Assembly (NCBI GenBank): GCA_964423785.1
Contig: CAYRGZ010000151.1
Coordinates: 1 to 6,229, forward strand
Source: S012-135 sp964423785
GTDB taxonomy: Bacteria; Desulfobacterota; Desulfobulbia; Desulfobulbales; S012-135
Length of the DNA stretch: 6,229 nt
Reading direction: 5' to 3'
Shown: positions 1-6,229 of the stretch, piece by piece
Layout of the letters: every line of letters starts with the position of its first letter
Position numbering within the stretch: the stretch's first letter is position 1
The notes under the pieces: generated by a model
Told to the model about the DNA's origin: nothing
What the model saw: only the letters and a program-made list of their open reading frames with translations
Database searches by the model: none
Translations under genes and position numbers: made by a program

Positions 1-46
1 GTTAACCAAAGCACAGAGAAGCGCCGTAGACGGGAGTTGGATGTGT

Positions 47-2419
47 TCACCGGCAGCTGGAATCGAGCGGTTCGGCCTTGATGCCGTCCGCTTGCCAGCA
101 TAGGCTGACGGCGCCGCAGTTTGCCGTGGCGTATTCTCCCGGCCGGCGGCGAAGGCGGCGCGAGGTGGAGACGACGATGATCTTCGGTGCCACGGCCTGC
201 AGGAATTCGTCGTTGCGGTTCCGGCCGTGGTGGGAGAGGAGCAGTGCCTCGGCCCGAATGTCGGTTTCGGCCAGGGCATTCTCTGTTCTACGTTCGATGT
301 CGCCCGGTAGAAGAAAACGGTGTCCGTCGGCCGTGCAGCGCAGGACAAGGGAATCCTCGTTGGCGGTTCCGGTCCCGTTGCCGGTGGACAACACCTCGAG
401 CCGCACCGTGCCCCGCTCGTACAGGACCGCGCCGGCATCGGCGGTGACCACGGGAATGTCCAGTTCTGCGGCCTGTCGGAGCAGGGCCTCGTAGGAGGGT
501 GGCCCCGGCCGGCCGTTGACCACCAGCATACGCGGCCGGAAGTGTTCCAGGATGAAGAACAGCCCGTTGTAGTGGTCGGCGTGCGGATGGGTGATCACCA
601 CCCCGTCCAGGCGCGTGATGCGTTTTTTCCAGAGCACCGGAGCGATGATGCGACTGCCGACATCGTAGCGGTCGGTGCGCAGTCCTCCACCGTCGACGAG
701 AACGTTCGTATTGCCGGGTAGTTCCAGGAGCACGGCCGAGCCGTGTCCCACGTCCAGAACGGTGGCGCGGGGTCGGTTTTCGAGATAGCGGCCGCCCACC
801 GTGACCAACACGCTTACCGGGATGATCACCAGGCTTCCGAGCAGGATATAGCGGGCCAGCGGGTGGTGCCGTTGGTAGCGCAGGCCGACGAGCAGAGCGT
901 AGGCTGCAGCTATTTCGAGTCTGGAGGGAGATGCCACGGTGACAACTGCACCGGGCAACTCGGCGAAGTAGCCCGCCACCCCGGTGCCTACCTCCAGTCC
1001 CAGGCCGCCGAGTCTCAGCAAGAACCCACCGAGATCCGGAGCGAGAAACAGGAGCGGACAGGCGAGAAGCCCCAACGGCAGGGACCAGAAACAAAACAGG
1101 GGGGCGGCCAGCAGGGTGGCCGGCACGCCGTAGAGAGGGAGCCGGTTGAAATGATAGAGCACTAGGGGCGCGGTACCGATGGTGGCGGCGATCGATACCG
1201 CGATCCCGGCGACGAGCGGCCGCTGGAAGGGGAGGGCTGGGAGTAGCTCATCAAGGCGGGATGCAAGCGGCCGGTAGAACAGGGCGATACCGACAACGGC
1301 CGCAAAGGAAAGCTGGAAGGAGGGCCCGGTCATGGCTCGGGGATCGATCACGACGATGGTCAGGGCGGCGGCCAGGGCCCCGTGAAGTAAGGACCAGCGG
1401 CGTTCGATGGTGAGGGCCACCGCGCAGCAGGTCGCCATGAAGAAGGCCCGCAGTACCGGTGGCTGCAGGCCGGCGACCAGGGCGTAGGCGGCCATGGGTA
1501 CGAGCGAGGCCAGGGTGGCCGTCTTGGGCGCGTTGATCGCAAGCAGCAGCCGTGGATTGCAGCGCAAGAGCGAAAGAAAGACGGCATAGGCGAACACGCC
1601 GAGCATGCCGATATGGAGGCCGGAGATGGCCAGCAGGTGAAGGATGCCCGCTTGCCGGAACTCGCTCATCACCGCCGCCGGCAGCCGGCTGCGATCGCCG
1701 ATGAGCAGGGCCCGGTAGAGGCCGGCCGCCCGCGGAGGAAGGGTTGTGTCGATGCGATCGCCGATCGTTGCCCGCAGCCGGTCCAGCAGGCCGACGCTTC
1801 CCTGGGGTGGCGCGAGAATCGATACATAAGCAGGAGATGGCACTCGGCCGCTGACCCAAATGCCTCGGCGAACCAAGGGATCCACGATTCCTGGATTGCG
1901 GCTGGCCAGACGCCGCCGCAGCACGGCGCGCACGGCAATGGTGGCGCCCGGTGGCGGTAGAGTGTCGGCCAGGGAGCGGGCAAGGGTGATAGCCACGATC
2001 CCATGGGCCGGTCGCTGGTCTTGTTGGTCGATGCACCGGCTCACCGTGAGCGTCAGCCGGGTGGTGTCGGAAAAGGAGCGTGGCAGACCGGTGATCCGGC
2101 CCACTAGGGTGTACTCGGTGTCGTCCTCGATCAGGTTGACGATGTGGGCCGGATCGGTGGGCGGGGTGAGCGGGGAGGAACGGCCGAGTCCGACGAGGAA
2201 GAAAAGGACGAGCAGGAGGAGCCCGGTGCGCGGCTCGTGGCGCCCATGGCCGGCGAAAAGGGAGGTCGCCATGCCGATGACCGCCGCTGCAGCCAGGGCA
2301 ATGGGGCCGGGGCTACCCAGCATGGAACCGGCTGCGAAGGCGGCGGCCAGCAGGAAGGGAAAGACCGGATCGTGGATCGAGGGCAGGGCGGCGCGGGTCC
2401 GGCTGGGAGGGCTGGCCAT
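47..2419 (-). CDS. comEC: ComEC/Rec2 family DNA internalization (competence) membrane protein
   Basis: Inner-membrane channel that in transformable bacteria carries single-stranded DNA into the cytoplasm. The 790 residues match full-length family members. In order: hydrophobic N-terminal helices (about residues 18-78); a soluble DUF4131/OB-like section (about 95-200); the polytopic Competence domain containing HLLAISGLHIG at 261-271, the family hallmark; further membrane segments to about 550; and a C-terminal metallo-beta-lactamase-like domain with HPHADH at 611-616 (HxHxDH) and later GDIE and SHHGR motifs. The ATG lies 25 nt after the sigma-factor stop and has only a weak Shine-Dalgarno sequence, so coupling to the upstream gene is plausible. 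Oddity: the final part after SHHGR lacks the YGHPH-type histidine motif usual near the end of ComEC nuclease-like domains and has an Arg-rich stretch instead. Family assignment is secure. Natural competence is not shown, because many non-transformable bacteria keep comEC. Confidence 0.95.
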   Translation of the reverse strand: MASPPSRTRAALPSIHDPVFPFLLAAAFAAGSMLGSPGPIALAAAAVIGMATSLFAGHGRHEPRTGLLLLVLFFLVGLGRSSPLTPPTDPAHIVNLIEDDTEYTLVGRITGLPRSFSDTTRLTLTVSRCIDQQDQRPAHGIVAITLARSLADTLPPPGATIAVRAVLRRRLASRNPGIVDPLVRRGIWVSGRVPSPAYVSILAPPQGSVGLLDRLRATIGDRIDTTLPPRAAGLYRALLIGDRSRLPAAVMSEFRQAGILHLLAISGLHIGMLGVFAYAVFLSLLRCNPRLLLAINAPKTATLASLVPMAAYALVAGLQPPVLRAFFMATCCAVALTIERRWSLLHGALAAALTIVVIDPRAMTGPSFQLSFAAVVGIALFYRPLASRLDELLPALPFQRPLVAGIAVSIAATIGTAPLVLYHFNRLPLYGVPATLLAAPLFCFWSLPLGLLACPLLFLAPDLGGFLLRLGGLGLEVGTGVAGYFAELPGAVVTVASPSRLEIAAAYALLVGLRYQRHHPLARYILLGSLVIIPVSVLVTVGGRYLENRPRATVLDVGHGSAVLLELPGNTNVLVDGGGLRTDRYDVGSRIIAPVLWKKRITRLDGVVITHPHADHYNGLFFILEHFRPRMLVVNGRPGPPSYEALLRQAAELDIPVVTADAGAVLYERGTVRLEVLSTGNGTGTANEDSLVLRCTADGHRFLLPGDIERRTENALAETDIRAEALLLSHHGRNRNDEFLQAVAPKIIVVSTSRRLRRRPGEYATANCGAVSLCWQADGIKAEPLDSSCR

Positions 2420-2444
2420 GACCGGTGTCCAACGCGGACCGGCC

Positions 2445-3776
2445 TCAGTCCAGAAAATGTTTCAACTTGTCCCGACGGCTCGAGTGACGCAGGCGGTTGA
2501 GAGCCTTCTTCTCGATCTGCCGGATGCGCTCCCGAGAGACGTTGAAGCGTTTGCCGATCTCCTCCAAAGTGTATTCGGCGTCCTCGCCGATGCCGAAACG
2601 CAGGCGGATGATCTTTTCCTCGCGCGGGCTCAAGGTCATGAGAATGCCCTTGACCCGTTCGGAGAGTTCCTGGTTCTTGACCGCCTCGAAGGGGGACTCG
2701 GAGTCGCGGTTCTCGAGAAAATCACCCAAGGTGGAATCGTCGTCCCCCACCGGGGTTTCGAGGGAGATCGGCTCGCGGGAGGCCTCGAGAATGGCGAGGA
2801 TTTTGTCCATGGGCAGGCCGGTCTTGGCCGAGATCTCCACCGGCGTCGGCTCGCGGCCGAGTTCCTTGAGCAGGGAATAGAAGGCCTTGAAGAACTGGCT
2901 GCGCAACTCGAGAAAGTGCACCGGCAACCGGATGGTACGGGTCTTGTCGAGGATGGCCCGGGTAATCGCCTGCCGGATCCACCAGCTCGCGTAGGTGCTG
3001 AACTTGTTGCCCTTGGTGTAGTCGAAGCGGAAAACCGCCCGCATGAGGCCCAGGTTACCTTCCTGGATGAGGTCGGCCAGGCTCAAGCCCTGATGCATGT
3101 ACCGTTTGGCGATACTGACCACCAAGCGCAGGTTGGCCTTGATCATCACGTCTTTGGCCACCTCGATGGAGCGGGCGTAGAGCTCGATGCGGTACAGGAG
3201 ATCGTTGATCTCCTGCATGTCCGGGTTGGCGTCGCGTGCCTTGCGCACCTCCCGGAGCATGTAGTTCAGGTGGGTCTTCTTCGGCTTCAGGCTGGGGTCG
3301 CGTTTTTCCCACAGATCGATCCGGGCGGCCAGGGCGCGGATGGCCGGCAGGCCGGTGGTGTCGTTGCGAATGGCGTTGACAATGGCGTTGAAGCCCTCCC
3401 GGATAGCCTTGGAGTACTTCTCTTCCTCCTCCGGGGTGAGCAGGTCGAACTGGCCCATTTCCCGCAGGTAGGCAGTGGTGGTCTCCTCGACGTCGCCGCC
3501 TTCGTCTTCCTCGGCGGATTTGATGTCCTTTTCGACCGCTTCGCGTGTCGCCTCAGCTCGTTTCTTGCGATCCCGTTCCAGGATCCCTTCTTTTCCTTGA
3601 GCTTTGAGCTGTTCCTGGCTTAGAATCTCGATATTGTGGTCGTGGAGGAAGTCGAAGATCTCGTCGATGGTTTTCGGGTCGTTGTCCTCGGGGATGAGAT
3701 CGTTGAGCAGGTCGATGCTGATGCATCCCTCCTCGCTCCCGACCTCGAGCAGCTTTGCCTTGATGTCAGCGGACAC
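2445..3776 (-). CDS. rpoD: RpoD-family RNA polymerase sigma-70 factor
   Basis: Sigma subunit that directs RNA polymerase to -10/-35 promoters. The 443 residues include a region 1.1-like start (about 1-55), acidic linker (about 80-98), region 1.2 (YLREMG at 103-108), a short non-conserved insert (about 130-205), regions 2.1-2.4 (about 211-280), region 3 with a sigma finger (EPISLETPVGDDDS, 335-348) and region 4 (about 370-435). Recognition residues match E. coli RpoD: Y262, W265, W266, Q269, T272 for the -10; H287 and E290 for the extended -10; R415, E416, R419 for the -35. The start is GTG, supported by GGAGAA 8 nt upstream and region 1.1 starting there. Oddities: the usual DPVRMYL preceding region 1.2 is replaced by EETTTAYL, region 3.1 (291-305) is divergent, and the neighbour is comEC, not dnaG as in many genomes. 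It may be the housekeeping factor or a second RpoD paralogue; the window cannot decide. Confidence 0.93.
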   Translation of the reverse strand: MSADIKAKLLEVGSEEGCISIDLLNDLIPEDNDPKTIDEIFDFLHDHNIEILSQEQLKAQGKEGILERDRKKRAEATREAVEKDIKSAEEDEGGDVEETTTAYLREMGQFDLLTPEEEEKYSKAIREGFNAIVNAIRNDTTGLPAIRALAARIDLWEKRDPSLKPKKTHLNYMLREVRKARDANPDMQEINDLLYRIELYARSIEVAKDVMIKANLRLVVSIAKRYMHQGLSLADLIQEGNLGLMRAVFRFDYTKGNKFSTYASWWIRQAITRAILDKTRTIRLPVHFLELRSQFFKAFYSLLKELGREPTPVEISAKTGLPMDKILAILEASREPISLETPVGDDDSTLGDFLENRDSESPFEAVKNQELSERVKGILMTLSPREEKIIRLRFGIGEDAEYTLEEIGKRFNVSRERIRQIEKKALNRLRHSSRRDKLKHFLD

Positions 3777-3784
3777 GGTTGTCG

Positions 3785-3790
3785 TTCTCC
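3785..3790 (-). promoter_or_regulatory. Shine-Dalgarno sequence supporting the rpoD GTG start
   Basis: GGAGAA on the minus strand, 8 nt before the GTG at 3776. Its spacing, and the region 1.1-like sequence beginning directly after, support GTG as the initiator. Confidence 0.75.
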
Positions 3791-3811
3791 ATCGGGAAGG
3801 GTGCTAATTCG

Positions 3812-3825
3812 AGAATCAGAATCTC
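3812..3825. repeat. Tandem AGAATC repeat / interrupted palindrome in the divergent promoter
   Basis: AGAATC occurs twice in tandem at 3812-3817 and 3818-3823. The wider stretch 3811-3825 is also an interrupted palindrome of form GAGAnTCnGAnTCTC, symmetric at 12 of 15 positions. It lies between the malQ -10 and its expected -35, and over the expected start of rpoD transcription, where a regulator could affect both genes. No known operator is recognised and chance is possible. Confidence 0.3.
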
Positions 3826-3826
3826 T

Positions 3827-3832
3827 TATAAT
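3827..3832 (+). promoter_or_regulatory. Predicted -10 element for malQ
   Basis: A perfect TATAAT sits 39 nt before the malQ ATG, placing transcription start near 3839 with a leader of about 32 nt. The hexamer at 17-nt spacing (CTAATT, 3804-3809) is a poor -35 and no TG extension precedes the -10, so this promoter may be weak or activator-dependent. It overlaps the opposite-strand -10 assigned to the sigma-factor gene. Confidence 0.55.
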
Positions 3833-3856
3833 AGTTTCAAATGATTTTTTTTGCAA
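3828..3856 (-). promoter_or_regulatory. Predicted promoter of the rpoD-comEC unit
   Basis: Read on the minus strand, TTGCAA (3856-3851) is followed by exactly 17 nt and TATTAT (3833-3828): four of six and five of six matches to the sigma-70 consensus. Transcription would start near 3821, about 45 nt before the GTG start. The -35 overlaps the first bases of the malQ Shine-Dalgarno sequence and the -10 overlaps the malQ -10 on the other strand. Confidence 0.6.
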
Positions 3857-3861
3857 GGGGG
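3855..3861 (+). promoter_or_regulatory. Shine-Dalgarno sequence deciding the malQ start
   Basis: AAGGGGG ends 10 nt before the ATG at 3872. The alternative in-frame TTG at 3851 lies upstream of this motif and has only a T-rich stretch before it, so ATG 3872 is the better start. Confidence 0.65.
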
Positions 3862-3871
3862 TTTTCGCGGG

Positions 3872-5494
3872 ATGGAAGAAGGCGGAAAGACATCAGGGGA
3901 AAACGGAAGCCGGGGTAGGCCGGCGGTATTGCCGCGCGGCAGCGGTATTCTTTGTCATCTCACCAGCCTGCCGTCCCGTTACGGGATCGGCGACCTGGGT
4001 CCGGAGGCGCATCGGTTCATCGATCGTTTGGCTGTGGCCGGCCAGACCTACTGGCAGTTTCTGCCTGTGGGGCCCTGCAGCCGGGCGTTTTCCATGAGCC
4101 CGTACATGGCCCTTTCCGCCTTTGCCGGCAATCCCCTGCTGGTGAGCCCCGATCTCCTTGCGGAGGAGGGCCTGCTCACCGAGGAAGACCTGGCGTCGTA
4201 TCCCGCTACCAACGAGTACCTGGTCGAGTTCGATACCGTGTTCACCGCCAAGACGCGGCTTTTGGAACAGGCATTTCGGCGCTCGGCTTCCTTGCGGCGG
4301 TCGCCGCCGTATCAGTGCTTTTGTGAAGAACATCGTCACTGGCTCGACGATTACGCCTGCTACATGGTGTTGCGGCAACGGTTCCAGCGTCGGTCCTGGT
4401 CCGAGTGGCCGGAATCGCTTAAGGAGAGGCAACCGGCCGCCTTGGCCGATGTGCGTCGTACCGATGCAGACACCTACGAATACCATCGGTTCCTGCAATT
4501 TTGTTTTTTTTCGCAGTGGGCGCGCTTACGCCGTCATGCCCGGGAGCAAGGGGTGCTGCTCGTCGGCGACCTGCCGATCTATGTCGGTTACGATTCCGCC
4601 GACGTCTGGGCAAACCAGGAGTGTTTTTGTCTCGACCACGCGGGACACCCCACCCATGTCGCCGGTGTGCCGCCCGACTATTTCAGCGCCACCGGTCAGC
4701 GTTGGGGTAATCCCCTCTACTGCTGGCAGGAACAAGGGCGCCTCAATCCGCGGCTGGTTGCCTGGTGGCAACGCCGTTTCTCCCACAACGCCTTTTTTGC
4801 CGACGCGGTGCGCATCGACCATTTCCGCGGCTTTGCCGCCTACTGGGAAATCCCGGCCGGCGAGCCCACCGCCGTCCGGGGGCGCTGGGTGGAGGGGCCG
4901 GGCCTCGGTTTCTTTGAGGCCATGGGCGATACTCTCGACCGCCTGCCGATCATTGCCGAAGACCTCGGGATCATCACTCCGGATGTCATCGCCCTGCGGC
5001 GGCAGCTCGGTTTTCCCGGCATGCGCATCCTCCAGTTCGCCTTCGACTCGGACGAGACCAACACCTATCTACCCCACAACTTCGACGAACCGTATTGCGT
5101 GGTGTATACCGGCACCCACGACAACGACACCACGGTGGGCTGGTACCTCGATCCCCGGGTCCCGCAAGAAAGCAAGGATCGGGCCAGGCGATATGCGAAC
5201 AGCGACGGCAGCGCCATCCACTGGGATTTCATCCGGCTCGCCCTTTCTTCCGTGGCCCGGCTCGCCATCATCCCCTTGCAGGATGTGCTCGGTTTTGGCA
5301 ACGACTGCCGGATGAACACGCCCGGCACCTCGTCCGGTAATTGGCGCTGGCGCTGCGCACCGCGTTTTCTCGAATCCGACGCCTTCTTGCGTCTGGCCGA
5401 CGAGACGCGCTTCTACAACCGCTGGCCGGACAAGGAGGCGATCCACCGACTTGGAGGCCCCCATGCGTTCCCCGATCCTGGCGATTCTCGGTAG
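3872..5494 (+). CDS. malQ: 4-alpha-glucanotransferase (amylomaltase, GH77)
   Basis: Transfers alpha-1,4-glucan segments between maltodextrins, releasing glucose; a cytoplasmic enzyme of maltose/glycogen metabolism. The 540 residues open with about 22 poorly conserved residues, then family motifs: GSGILCHLTSLPSRYGIGDLGPEA (23-46), SPYMALSAFAGNPLL (76-90), GDLPIYV and a PPDYFSATGQRWGNPLY segment mid-protein. All three catalytic acids are visible: nucleophile D316 in VRIDHFRGF, acid/base E363 in IAEDLG, and transition-state stabiliser D417 in GTHDND. The ATG at 3872 is preferred over an in-frame TTG at 3851 because AAGGGGG lies 10 nt before it. The loop between GP and SPY (69-75) reads CSRAFSM, differing from the common Gly/Asn-containing version. 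The 3' end overlaps the next gene by 32 nt. No other glycogen or maltose genes are visible nearby. Confidence 0.96.
   Translation: MEEGGKTSGENGSRGRPAVLPRGSGILCHLTSLPSRYGIGDLGPEAHRFIDRLAVAGQTYWQFLPVGPCSRAFSMSPYMALSAFAGNPLLVSPDLLAEEGLLTEEDLASYPATNEYLVEFDTVFTAKTRLLEQAFRRSASLRRSPPYQCFCEEHRHWLDDYACYMVLRQRFQRRSWSEWPESLKERQPAALADVRRTDADTYEYHRFLQFCFFSQWARLRRHAREQGVLLVGDLPIYVGYDSADVWANQECFCLDHAGHPTHVAGVPPDYFSATGQRWGNPLYCWQEQGRLNPRLVAWWQRRFSHNAFFADAVRIDHFRGFAAYWEIPAGEPTAVRGRWVEGPGLGFFEAMGDTLDRLPIIAEDLGIITPDVIALRRQLGFPGMRILQFAFDSDETNTYLPHNFDEPYCVVYTGTHDNDTTVGWYLDPRVPQESKDRARRYANSDGSAIHWDFIRLALSSVARLAIIPLQDVLGFGNDCRMNTPGTSSGNWRWRCAPRFLESDAFLRLADETRFYNRWPDKEAIHRLGGPHAFPDPGDSR
5453..5457 (+). promoter_or_regulatory. 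Shine-Dalgarno sequence of the flavoprotein gene, inside malQ
   Basis: GGAGG with a five-C spacer before ATG 5463. It is part of the malQ coding sequence, so ribosomes finishing malQ pass directly over this site before terminating at 5494. Confidence 0.8.
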
Positions 5495-6056
5495 TCCCCG
5501 CAAGGGGGGCAACACAGAGGTGCTGCTCGAAGCGGCGGCCGACGGTGCCCGGCAACAGGGCGCCGTGGTCGAAGCCGTCCGCTTGAACGATCTTACGTTT
5601 TCTCCTTGTCAGAATTGCGGTGGTTGCGCCAAGACCGGCCGCTGCGTGCTCGACGACGACCTGACGCCCCTCTACGCACGGATCGACGCGGCCGAGGGCA
5701 TCATTCTCGCCTCGCCCATCTATTTCTACGGCGTCTCTGCCCAGACCAAGGCGTTCATCGACCGGATGCAGGCCTTCTGGACCCGCAAGTACCGGCTGGA
5801 GCGGAGTGCCGGAGCCGAGCGGCCGGCCCTGTTCCTGTCCGTGGCGGCAACCTATGGTGCGCAACTGTTCGCCGGCGCCGTGCTCGAGGCCCGCTACGGC
5901 CTCGATGCCATGGGGTTTCGGTATGCCGGCGAGCTGTTGGTCGGCGGGGTCGATGCCCGGGGTGCCATGGCCCGGCGGGCGGCGGACCTGTCCCGGGCGA
6001 GCGCCCTGGGCGCCGCCCTGGCCGCCGGCCGCCTGGACGCGACGGAGCCGGCATGA
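5463..6056 (+). CDS. Flavodoxin-fold NAD(P)H-dependent FMN oxidoreductase with four-cysteine motif
   Basis: Predicted soluble flavoprotein of 197 residues in the NADPH-dependent FMN reductase / iron-sulfur flavoprotein group. The N-terminus has the FMN phosphate-binding signature GSPRKGGNT (10-18). Next is a compact cysteine cluster C49-x2-C52-x2-C55-x5-C61, then ASPIYFYGVSAQTKAFIDR (83-101), typical of the family's flavin-binding and dimer region. In characterised iron-sulfur flavoproteins a similar spacing binds a 4Fe-4S cluster; whether these cysteines do so here is inference. The start is ATG 5463 with GGAGG at 5453-5457, 5 nt upstream; an in-frame TTG at 5451 is less likely. The start lies inside the malQ coding region (32-nt overlap, different frame), indicating cotranscription and likely translational coupling. 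The C-terminus is Ala/Arg-rich. Substrate and partner are unknown. Confidence 0.88.
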   Translation: MRSPILAILGSPRKGGNTEVLLEAAADGARQQGAVVEAVRLNDLTFSPCQNCGGCAKTGRCVLDDDLTPLYARIDAAEGIILASPIYFYGVSAQTKAFIDRMQAFWTRKYRLERSAGAERPALFLSVAATYGAQLFAGAVLEARYGLDAMGFRYAGELLVGGVDARGAMARRAADLSRASALGAALAAGRLDATEPA

Positions 6057-6100
6057 CAGCCGGCCACCTGGAGAAAGTTCGCGCGTATCGCAGAGAACAC

Positions 6101-6129
6101 TTGACAAAGCAGGCGCCATCATTTAGATA
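6101..6129 (+). promoter_or_regulatory. Predicted sigma-70 promoter of tRNA-Glu
   Basis: A perfect -35 box TTGACA (6101-6106) is followed by a 17-nt spacer and TAGATA (6124-6129) as the -10. The expected start near 6136 gives a leader of about 10 nt before the tRNA. The bases after the -10 are GGGGAC, a G-rich discriminator of the kind seen at stringently controlled stable-RNA promoters; that control is inference. The -10 matches consensus at only three positions, so the exact hexamer is less certain than the -35. Confidence 0.72.
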
Positions 6130-6145
6130 GGGGACACATTTCAGC

Positions 6146-6221
6146 GGCCCCTTCGTCTAGCGGTCTAGGACACCGGCCTCTCACGCCGGCGACACGGGTT
6201 CGAGTCCCGTAGGGGTCACCA
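6146..6221 (+). tRNA. tRNA-Glu (anticodon CUC), CCA encoded
   Basis: A complete 76-nt cloverleaf that inserts glutamate at GAG codons. The acceptor stem pairs 6146-6152 with 6211-6217 (seven pairs, one G-U); the D stem is GTC/GAC (6155-6157 with 6169-6171). The anticodon stem CCGGC/GCCGG (6173-6177 with 6185-6189) closes loop CTCTCAC with anticodon CTC at 6180-6182. The T stem ACGGG/CCCGT (6194-6198 with 6206-6210) closes loop TTCGAGT. The discriminator is A6218 and CCA is encoded at 6219-6221. The body resembles bacterial tRNA-Glu throughout, including the TTCGTCTAG start of the D arm. A short A-run follows up to the window edge; no terminator is visible in the few remaining bases. Confidence 0.97.
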
Positions 6222-6229
6222 AAAAATTA

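Noticed and set aside
1..46. Segment downstream of comEC at the window edge, examined for a terminator or the end of another gene.
   Set aside because: No hairpin with T-run, no RNA gene and no convincing coding sequence in either direction; too short to interpret.
1860..3623. Long plus-strand open frame (587 codons) opposite rpoD and comEC.
   Set aside because: It is antisense to two clearly identified genes; long antisense frames are expected in GC-rich DNA and its translation shows no domain.
3841..3918. Small ATG-initiated frame overlapping the malQ start, beginning next to the predicted transcription start.
   Set aside because: No ribosome-binding site, low-complexity Arg/Lys-rich product, and out of frame with malQ; no support for an upstream regulatory peptide.
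6047..6064. GCCGGC-N6-GCCGGC hairpin across the flavoprotein stop codon, considered as a terminator.
   Set aside because: The stem is only 6 bp and no T-run follows, so it does not qualify as an intrinsic terminator.
6053..6130. 25-codon open frame starting with an ATGA overlap at the flavoprotein stop.
   Set aside because: It covers the -35 and -10 of the tRNA promoter, lacks a clear ribosome-binding site and has no recognisable sequence; the overlap is probably chance.

Overview
This is a GC-rich bacterial chromosomal segment with densely packed genes. It carries four protein-coding genes and one tRNA gene and shows no mobile element, CRISPR array or phage signal. The sigma factor and ComEC look Gram-negative. 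An assignment near the Desulfobacterota (sulfate-reducing 'deltaproteobacteria') is only an impression from protein style, not something the window proves.

Left half, minus strand: an RpoD-family sigma-70 factor (GTG start at 3776, stop at 2445) is followed after a 25-bp gap by a full-length ComEC/Rec2-type DNA-uptake channel protein (2419 to 47). The short gap suggests one transcript. The last 46 bases before the left edge contain no recognisable gene or terminator.

The 95-bp region 3777-3871 separates this pair from a divergent plus-strand pair. It holds two face-to-face promoter candidates whose -10 boxes overlap on opposite strands, plus a short repeat/palindrome that could be an operator.

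Right half, plus strand: malQ (4-alpha-glucanotransferase, GH77, ATG at 3872) is followed by a flavodoxin-fold, FMN-binding oxidoreductase with a CX2CX2CX5C cysteine cluster. Its start lies 32 nt inside the end of malQ. Next comes a strong promoter candidate (TTGACA, 17-nt spacer, TAGATA) feeding a complete tRNA-Glu(CUC) gene with encoded CCA at 6146-6221.

The genes do not form one pathway: transcription initiation, DNA uptake, maltodextrin/glycogen metabolism, redox chemistry and translation are each represented once. I see no clear new biological system. The points most worth a second look are the overlapping divergent promoters, the atypical features of the sigma factor, the altered C-terminus of ComEC, and the malQ-flavoprotein overlap.
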